Part shown: piece after piece, positions 1-4,402 of the stretch
Position numbering within the stretch: the first letter of the stretch is position 1
Layout of the letters: the number at the start of each line of letters is the position of its first letter
From: an uncultured Actinomycetes bacterium
GTDB taxonomy: Bacteria; Actinomycetota; Thermoleophilia; Solirubrobacterales; Thermoleophilaceae
Direction of reading: 5' to 3'
DNA length: 5,354 bases
Assembly (NCBI GenBank): GCA_946481495.1
Contig: CAMLNW010000194.1
Location: 1-5,354 of the forward strand
The notes under the pieces: model-generated
Database searches by the model: none
What the model saw: the letters and a program-made list of their open reading frames with translations, nothing else
Told to the model about the DNA's origin: nothing
Translations under genes and position numbers: made by a program

Positions 1-1098
1 CAGGCGCTGGCGTTCGCAGACGGCGGGGCGACGGTCCTCGTCGGCAGCCAGCAGTCGCTGACGACGGTTCGCCGCGATCCCGCGTCCGGCAATCTCACGC
101 CCGATGTGGGCAACTGCTTCGGCTACCCGACGAGCGTCTTCAGCGGCTGCGCGACGACGCCTGGCGGGGCCTGCTGCACTACCTTCTTTCCAGCGCGCGA
201 CGTCGCCAGCACGCCGGACGGGGGCAACGTCTACCTCGGCACCGAGAGCAGCGCTTCGGCCGTCTGGAGCTTTTCGCGCGCCGGCGGTACGCTGGCGCTC
301 GCGCCGCCGCCACTGCACTGCGTCAGCGCGCCGGCGACAGATACCTGTGGGACCTTCCAGCAGGGCAACCGGGTCCAGGCCTTGTCCGTCGCCGGCAACG
401 GCCGCCACCTCTATGCGGGCGGCAACGGCCGCGTCTGGGCGTTCGAGATCGACCGGCCGCCGGTCTGCCAGAACGTCAGCGCGAGCACACAGCGCAACAC
501 CGCCGTGACGGTCACGCTCAGCTGCTCCGACCCCGACGGCGACCCGCTGACATACGAGAAGGCAGGCGATCCGGCGCGCGGGACGCTCGCGGGAGTCCGC
601 GGCAACCAGGTCAGCTACGCACCGCAGATCGGCACCACCGGGACCGACTCGTTCGCCTATCGAGCCGTCGCGGCCGGAGTACCCTCGGACCCCGCGACGG
701 CCACCGTCCGGGTCCTGGCGCCGCCGCGCAAGATCGGCTCTAAGCTGTCGCCCAAGTGGACGGTCGCCCAGACGTTCACGAAGGTCCGTAGCCTGACGCT
801 GAAGAAGCTCCCGGCTCGGGCAAAGGTCGTCATCGCCTGCAAGACGGCGAAGCGCGTGTCGCAGAAGCGCTGCCCCTTCAAGTCGCGCAAGATCACCTCC
901 AGGAAGCCCCGCGCCAAGCTCGAGCTCGGCAAGCCCTTCGCCGGCCGCAAGCTGCCAGTCGGCACCAAGCTCAAGATCACGGTCACGGCGCCGAACTTGG
1001 TCGGGAAGGTCTTCACCTACACGGTGCGCAAGAGCAAGAAGCCCGCCTCGAAGCTGCAGTGCTTGGCGCCAGGCGCCAAGAAGCCTGGCAAGTGCTGA
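1..1098 (+). CDS. Probable secreted beta-propeller / Ig-like protein with basic C-terminal domain (5' end missing)
   Basis: The frame is open from base 1 to the TGA at 1096-1098, giving 365 visible residues. The start and any signal peptide lie outside the window, and the GTG at 106 is internal. Visible residues 1 to about 150 hold three propeller-like repeats. Each has an SPDG-like turn followed by a short strand (ADGGATVLVG, TPDGGNVYLG, AGNGRHLYAG), with paired cysteines in the linkers, as in lactonase/YVTN-type propellers. Residues about 156-238 form an Ig/cadherin-like domain (DPDGDPLTY at 177-185, GTDSFAYR at 214-221). Residues about 245-365 are strongly basic with cysteines at 280, 291, 354 and 365. 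This matches, from memory, a C-terminal domain common in secreted Thermoleophilia proteins. No LPXTG sorting signal is present. An extracellular binding or surface role is inferred; no enzymatic residues are identifiable. Its stop codon directly abuts that of the opposing MFS gene. Domain layout is fairly secure, function is unknown. Confidence 0.85.
   Translation, partial: QALAFADGGATVLVGSQQSLTTVRRDPASGNLTPDVGNCFGYPTSVFSGCATTPGGACCTTFFPARDVASTPDGGNVYLGTESSASAVWSFSRAGGTLALAPPPLHCVSAPATDTCGTFQQGNRVQALSVAGNGRHLYAGGNGRVWAFEIDRPPVCQNVSASTQRNTAVTVTLSCSDPDGDPLTYEKAGDPARGTLAGVRGNQVSYAPQIGTTGTDSFAYRAVAAGVPSDPATATVRVLAPPRKIGSKLSPKWTVAQTFTKVRSLTLKKLPARAKVVIACKTAKRVSQKRCPFKSRKITSRKPRAKLELGKPFAGRKLPVGTKLKITVTAPNLVGKVFTYTVRKSKKPASKLQCLAPGAKKPGKC
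1062..1092. terminator. Inverted repeat at the convergent gene ends, candidate terminator for the MFS transcript
   Basis: Bases 1062-1070 and 1072-1080 are perfect 9-bp inverted arms around a single A; as RNA this gives a 7-bp stem with a CCAGG loop. On the minus strand the hairpin begins 18 nt after the MFS stop codon, a normal terminator position. On the plus strand it lies inside the last codons of the propeller gene. No U-run follows on either strand, so it is not a classical intrinsic terminator. A competing fold pairs 1062-1065 and 1069-1074 with 1083-1092, leaving GCG bulged. Confidence 0.4.
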
Positions 1099-2508
1099 TC
1101 ACCGTCCTCGGCTGACCGCCTGCTCATAGTCCTCGGCGCGGCCGACGTAGAGCAGGACGACGGCCAGCGCGGCGAGCGCGAGCGCGGCGACAAGGTGGAA
1201 TACCCACTGGAAGCCGTCCTCGAAGCCGCCGCGCTCGACGGCCTCGGTGAAGACGGTCGTGGCCAGGCCGAGCCCGATCGACCCGCCGGCGACCTGGAAC
1301 ATGTAGACGATGCCGCCGGCGAGGCTGGCGCGCGACTCGTCGAGCGCGGTGACCGCGGCGGTCGTGATCGAGCTGTAGAAGAGGCCGACACCTACGCCGA
1401 GCACGACCATTCCGGGGATCAGCTGAGCCCAGCTGTCGCCGCGCTCGATCAGCGAGATCAACAGCGGGCCGGTAACCAGGCAGAACGCCCCCGCGGCGAT
1501 CACGGGCCGCGGGCCGAGACGCTCGTAGAGCGGGCCGGCGGTGAACGAGACCGCCGCGAAGACGCCCATCATCGGCAGCAGGCCGAGCCCGGCCTCGACC
1601 GGCGTGTACTCGAGGATCTTCTGCATGAACTGCGGGAGGTACATCAGCGCGACGAAGAAGGTCGGCGACATCAGCAGCACCGCCAGGCAGGCCGAGCGGA
1701 AGGCGCGGTTGGCGATCACGTCGTCAGGAACGAGCGCTGCCGCGCCGGCGCGGCGCTCGCTGAAGACGAAGGCGACCAGCAGGACGACGCAGAGCGCGAA
1801 CAGGCCGAGGATCACGGGATCGGTCCAGCCGAGGCCGGTCACCTCGTCGAGCGCGACGAGCAGCGCGATCAGGCCGACCGACAGCGTGGCGACGCCGGCG
1901 TAGTCGAACCGCCGGTCGGTGTCCTCGCTGCTCGACTCGGGGACGTAGCGCCAGGTGACGAAGCTGGCGAGCGCGGCGATCGGCAGGTTGAGCGCCAGGA
2001 TCCAGCGCCAGTCGAAGGCGTCGGTCAGGAAGCCGCCGATCAGCGGGCCGGCGGCGTTGCCGAAGCCCGCGGCGCCGATGATCAGCGCGCCCGCGAGCGC
2101 GGCCCGATCCTTGGGCAGGATCGAGTAGGTCATGCCGAGGATCGCCGGCCACATCAGCGCACCGCCGATGCCCATCAGGCCGCGTGCGACGATCAGCGTG
2201 ATCACGCCGGGCGCGAGCGCGCCGAGCAGCGAGAAGAAGGCGAAGATCGCCGCGCCGATGAAGAAGACGCGTCGCCGCCCGAGCAGGTCGGCGAGCCGGC
2301 CGCCGGTGACGATCAGCACGCCGAAGATCAGCGCGTAGGCGCTGATCACCCACTGGACGGTGCCGAGGTCGGCGTCGAAGTCGCTCTCGATGTCCGGCAG
2401 CGCGACGCTGAGTGCGGTCACGTCGTTGGCGATCACGAAGACCGCCATCGCCATCGCCGCCAGGGCTACGACCGTCGAGCGCTCCAGGCGCTGTGGCGCC
2501 TCCGCCAT
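1099..2508 (-). CDS. MFS transporter, DHA2 (EmrB/QacA-like) 14-TM drug:H+ antiporter family
   Basis: This is a 469-residue inner-membrane protein, probably exporting a drug or other small molecule using the proton gradient; the substrate cannot be read from the sequence. About 14 hydrophobic segments are visible, roughly at 11-33, 50-68, 79-97, 101-123, 138-160, 167-187, 203-221, 228-249, 272-290, 305-323, 331-353, 361-383, 395-420 and 433-455. MFS motif A is GGRLADLLGRRR (69-80). Motif B is ARGLMGIGGAL (108-118), with Met where Gln is usual. The antiporter motif C region is around 145-159 (GPLIGG at 154-159). TM1 carries D29 and ALPDI (36-40), the DHA2 hallmark. Length fits the family and no frameshift is seen. 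The ATG at 2508 is chosen because it gives a short polar N-terminus before TM1. It lacks a good Shine-Dalgarno; TAGGCT lies 6 nt upstream. No TetR or MarR regulator gene is adjacent in the window. Confidence 0.93.
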   Translation of the reverse strand: MAEAPQRLERSTVVALAAMAMAVFVIANDVTALSVALPDIESDFDADLGTVQWVISAYALIFGVLIVTGGRLADLLGRRRVFFIGAAIFAFFSLLGALAPGVITLIVARGLMGIGGALMWPAILGMTYSILPKDRAALAGALIIGAAGFGNAAGPLIGGFLTDAFDWRWILALNLPIAALASFVTWRYVPESSSEDTDRRFDYAGVATLSVGLIALLVALDEVTGLGWTDPVILGLFALCVVLLVAFVFSERRAGAAALVPDDVIANRAFRSACLAVLLMSPTFFVALMYLPQFMQKILEYTPVEAGLGLLPMMGVFAAVSFTAGPLYERLGPRPVIAAGAFCLVTGPLLISLIERGDSWAQLIPGMVVLGVGVGLFYSSITTAAVTALDESRASLAGGIVYMFQVAGGSIGLGLATTVFTEAVERGGFEDGFQWVFHLVAALALAALAVVLLYVGRAEDYEQAVSRGR

Positions 2509-2514
2509 GGCGCG

Positions 2515-2520
2515 AGCCTA
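2515..2520 (-). promoter_or_regulatory. Candidate -10 box of a leaderless MFS transcript
   Basis: On the minus strand TAGGCT (fits TANNNT) is followed by six bases and then the ATG at 2508. If it is a -10 element, transcription would start at or within a base of the A of ATG. The matching -35 position (about 2538-2543) falls inside the inverted repeat and is a poor match (TGGAAG, 3 of 6 to TTGACA). The AGG could instead be a weak Shine-Dalgarno, 9 nt from the start. Confidence 0.3.
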
Positions 2521-2536
2521 AACGGAGCGGCGCTTC

Positions 2537-2580
2537 TCTTCCACGATCGTGCGGGCTCTAGCCCACACAATCGTGGAAGA
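2537..2580 (-). terminator. Long hairpin between helicase and MFS genes: terminator, or operator of the MFS gene
   Basis: Arms 2537-2556 and 2561-2580 are 20 bp each around a TCTA loop, with 18 Watson-Crick pairs. The two exceptions (2548/2569 and 2552/2565) are C-A mismatches in plus-strand RNA but G-U wobbles in minus-strand RNA, so the stem is continuous only in the direction both flanking genes are transcribed. It starts 6 nt after the helicase stop codon and ends 28 nt before the MFS ATG. No U-run follows, so it would be a tail-less terminator of the kind reported in actinobacteria. The DNA palindrome also overlaps the expected -35 region of the MFS gene, so a repressor-binding site is an alternative reading. 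Confidence 0.65.
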
Positions 2581-2586
2581 TCATCC

Positions 2587-3969
2587 TCAGACGCGCGAGC
2601 GGCGCTTGCGCGGCGGGCGCGACGAGGCGACGTTGCCGGTCGCGGTGCCCGAGCCGTTCGGGCGTGCCTTGGGACGGTTGCCGTTGGAGCCGTCGCGCGA
2701 CTCGCTCGCGGAGCGGCCACGACCCTGACGATCGTTCGAGCGACCGCGGCCCTTACCGCCGCCACCGTTGCGGCCGCGCTTCTGGCCGCCCTGACCGCGA
2801 TGACCGCCGCCGTTGCCACGCGGAGTGACGTCACGATCGCCGCCGGTCACATGGGCCGGCGCCTCGTGGTCGAACTCGGCGATCAGGCCGAGGTCGGTCG
2901 CAATCCGGCGCATGTCGCGCGCCTGATCGGCGATCACGAAGCTGACGCCGGCGCCGGTCGCTCCCGCGCGGCCGGTGCGGCCGACACGGTGGACGTAGGT
3001 GTCGCGGTCCTCGGGGGCGTCGTAGTTGAAGACGTGGGTGACGTCCGGGACGTCGATGCCGCGCGCCGCGACGTCGGTCGCGACGAGCGTGTCGACCTTG
3101 CCCGACTCGAAGCTCGCGAGCGCGCGCTGGCGCTGGTTCTGCGTCTTGTTGCCGTGCATCGCGACAGCCTTGATGTTGCTCTTGGCGAGCCGCTGGACGA
3201 GCCGGTCGGCGCCACGCTTGGTGCGGACGAAGACGAGCGTGCGCCCGCGCTCGGTCTCGTTCAGCTCGCGGATCAGCGTGTCGACCTTGTCGGCGTGCGC
3301 GAGGTGGACGAAGCGGTGCTGCACGTCGGCCTTGCGCTCGACCTTCGGCGTGTGGACGTGACGAGCGGCGTCACGGGTGTAGGACTGTGCGACCTGGCCG
3401 GGCGCGCCGTCGAGCGTCGCCGAGAAGAACATCGTCTGGCGATCGCTCGGGGTCTGCCTGACGATCCGGTCGACGGCGGGCTTGAAGCCCATGTCGAGCA
3501 TCCGGTCGGCCTCGTCGAGGACCAGCACCTGGACGTGCTGGAGCGAGAGCTCACGGCGCTGGATCAGATCCTCGAGGCGACCGGGGGTCGCCACGACGAT
3601 GTGCGCCTTCGACGCCTTGCGCGCCTGTGCCTGGATGCCGACGCCGCCGTAGACGGGCGCCACCGACAGCGCGCGTGAGTGCGCGATCTCGTAGATCTCG
3701 TCGACGATCTGGCAGGCCAGCTCGCGGGTCGGGGCGAGGATCAGGCCGGCCGGGCGGCGCGAGTCGGCCGCGATGCGATCGATCAGCGGAACGCCGAAGG
3801 CGAGCGTCTTGCCCGATCCGGTCGGCGACTGGGCGAGCACGTCACGGCCGGCGAGCACGTCCTCGATGACGAGGCGCTGGACGGCGAACGGCTCGGTGAT
3901 GCCGCGCTGCTCCAGCGCGGACAGCACGGGATTTGACACGCCGAGATCGGCGAAGGACTGCTGGGACAT
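2587..3969 (-). CDS. DEAD-box ATP-dependent RNA helicase with Gly/Arg-rich tail (RhlE/CsdA-like)
   Basis: This 460-residue protein unwinds or remodels RNA using ATP, typically in ribosome assembly, RNA decay or cold adaptation. All superfamily 2 motifs are present: Q motif with F6 and Q31; motif I SPTGSGKT (48-55); Ia PTRELA (80-85); GG (108-109); Ib TPGR (128-131); II DEAD (152-155); III SAT (183-185); IV LVFVRT (245-250); HGNKTQNQR (272-280); V ATDVAARGID (297-306); VI HRVGRTGR (327-334). Motif I reads SPTGSGKT rather than the common AQTGTGKT. Residues about 375-460 are a disordered Gly/Arg/Lys-rich tail ending in PPRKRRSRV, a likely RNA-binding extension. The ATG at 3969 is supported by AAGGAG 11 nt upstream and by the Q motif starting at residue 6. 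The upstream leader is structured and a strong hairpin follows the stop, so it is probably a single-gene transcript. The family is certain; the subfamily (RhlE, DeaD/CsdA) is not. Confidence 0.96.
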   Translation of the reverse strand: MSQQSFADLGVSNPVLSALEQRGITEPFAVQRLVIEDVLAGRDVLAQSPTGSGKTLAFGVPLIDRIAADSRRPAGLILAPTRELACQIVDEIYEIAHSRALSVAPVYGGVGIQAQARKASKAHIVVATPGRLEDLIQRRELSLQHVQVLVLDEADRMLDMGFKPAVDRIVRQTPSDRQTMFFSATLDGAPGQVAQSYTRDAARHVHTPKVERKADVQHRFVHLAHADKVDTLIRELNETERGRTLVFVRTKRGADRLVQRLAKSNIKAVAMHGNKTQNQRQRALASFESGKVDTLVATDVAARGIDVPDVTHVFNYDAPEDRDTYVHRVGRTGRAGATGAGVSFVIADQARDMRRIATDLGLIAEFDHEAPAHVTGGDRDVTPRGNGGGHRGQGGQKRGRNGGGGKGRGRSNDRQGRGRSASESRDGSNGNRPKARPNGSGTATGNVASSRPPRKRRSRV

Positions 3970-3980
3970 ATGAACTGCGA

Positions 3981-3986
3981 CTCCTT
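3981..3986 (-). promoter_or_regulatory. Shine-Dalgarno of the helicase gene
   Basis: The minus strand reads AAGGAG, 11 nt before the ATG at 3969. It is the only strong ribosome-binding site in front of the three complete minus-strand genes, and it fixes the helicase start. It lies 4 nt downstream of the leader hairpin at 3991-4019. Confidence 0.75.
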
Positions 3987-3990
3987 GAAT

Positions 3991-4019
3991 GCGACGGGGA
4001 GATCCACTACCCCGGACGC
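3991..4019 (-). promoter_or_regulatory. Leader hairpin just upstream of the helicase ribosome-binding site
   Basis: Bases 3995-3999 (CGGGG) pair with 4010-4014 (CCCCG) around a 10-nt loop. A further GCG/CGC clamp (3991-3993 with 4017-4019) sits below a small internal loop. In the mRNA this stem ends 4 nt before AAGGAG, close enough to affect ribosome access. A regulatory effect is inference. Confidence 0.4.
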
Positions 4020-4046
4020 GTTGAGACGCAGCAAGGACGGGCTCTC

Positions 4047-4070
4047 TCGGCCGCCACGGTTGGCGACCGA
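4047..4070 (-). promoter_or_regulatory. Stem-loop in the helicase leader
   Basis: Arms 4047-4055 and 4062-4070 form nine pairs around a 6-nt loop. The only non-Watson-Crick position (4051/4066) is C-A in plus-strand RNA but U-G in minus-strand RNA, matching the direction of the helicase transcript. It does not resemble a riboswitch class that I recognise. Confidence 0.4.
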
Positions 4071-4078
4071 CGCGACGG

Positions 4079-4087
4079 ACCGTAGCA
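4079..4087 (-). promoter_or_regulatory. Candidate extended -10 promoter of the helicase gene
   Basis: The minus strand reads TGC TACGGT: a TANNNT hexamer (4084-4079) preceded by a TGN extension (4087-4085). It would place the transcript start near 4072 and give a leader of about 100 nt containing both stem-loops. No convincing -35 is visible, so this is tentative. Confidence 0.3.
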
Positions 4088-4096
4088 GGAATGCTG

Positions 4097-4119
4097 AAAA
4101 GCGCTGCTAGCTGGGCGCT
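4097..4119 (-). terminator. Weak candidate terminator after the glsB-like gene
   Basis: On the minus strand AGCGC (4119-4115) can pair with GCGCT (4104-4100), and the T-run formed with 4100-4097 follows directly. The stem is only 5 bp with a 10-nt loop and overlaps the TAG stop codon (4120-4118). A competing hairpin, GGGCG/CGCCC around 4113-4126, also spans the stop. Either could reduce read-through into the helicase gene. Confidence 0.3.
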
Positions 4120-4390
4120 AACGCCCGAGCTCGCGGCGGTTGCCCGGACCGAGCCGGAGCCCCTCCGCGGCAGCGATGAACAGCACCGCCGCGCCGATCG
4201 CGCAAACGAAGCCGAGGAAGTTGAGCTCCCAGATCCCGCCGGTGCCGATCCACGAGGCGAACAGGCCGCCGGCGATCGATCCGAGCAGGCCCGCGAGGAT
4301 CGTCATCAACACGCCAATCCGCTGGCGGCCGGGGATGATCAAGCGGGCGAGGATGCCGATGAAGATTCCGGCGACGATGAATCCGATCAT
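4118..4390 (-). CDS. GlsB/YeaQ/YmgE family small membrane protein (transglycosylase-associated family)
   Basis: This is a 90-residue protein with three hydrophobic segments, about 2-18, 27-48 and 57-76. Between the first two is the family's short polar loop with PGR (20-22, within LIIPGRQRIG), and the second segment has the glycine-rich pattern GLLGSIAGG. Length and layout match the YeaQ/YmgE/GlsB family, which has been linked to general or envelope stress. The older name 'transglycosylase-associated' does not imply enzyme activity, and the molecular function is unknown. The tail after residue 77 (LRLGPGNRRELGR) is polar and basic and probably cytoplasmic. The ATG at 4390 lies 9 nt after the rmuC stop codon, so cotranscription or translational coupling with rmuC is likely. 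There is no strong Shine-Dalgarno, only TAGGCT ending 6 nt before the start, whose TAG is also the rmuC stop. Confidence 0.9.
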   Translation of the reverse strand: MIGFIVAGIFIGILARLIIPGRQRIGVLMTILAGLLGSIAGGLFASWIGTGGIWELNFLGFVCAIGAAVLFIAAAEGLRLGPGNRRELGR

Positions 4391-4396
4391 GGACTC

Positions 4397-4402
4397 AGCC
4401 TA
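4397..4402 (-). promoter_or_regulatory. TAGGCT element 6 nt before the glsB-like ATG, candidate -10
   Basis: The same hexamer occurs at the same distance from the ATG as in the MFS gene. Here its first three bases are the rmuC stop codon. No -35-like sequence is visible about 17 nt upstream. It may be an internal promoter for a leaderless transcript, a weak AGG ribosome-binding site, or chance. Confidence 0.25.

Noticed and set aside
106..108. GTG as the real start of the first gene
   Set aside because: The frame is open back to base 1 and encodes another propeller-like strand and turn (ALAFADGGATVLVG) upstream, so the gene begins outside the window.
104..508. Plus-strand 134-codon frame inside the propeller gene
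   Set aside because: It is rich in Arg, Ala and Ser, as expected of a shifted frame in GC-rich coding DNA. The overlapping frame encodes recognisable propeller repeats.
1195..3678. An 827-codon open frame on the plus strand spanning the MFS gene, the hairpin and most of the helicase gene
   Set aside because: Its codons are in register with the minus-strand codons of both genes, so it stays open simply because TTA, CTA and TCA are rare in this GC-rich genome. The product is a charged, low-complexity string with no domain, while both opposing genes have full family motifs.
3970..4117. A known riboswitch or small RNA in the helicase leader
   Set aside because: Two stem-loops are present, but I could match no conserved riboswitch core to the sequence, so only the stems and a tentative promoter are reported.
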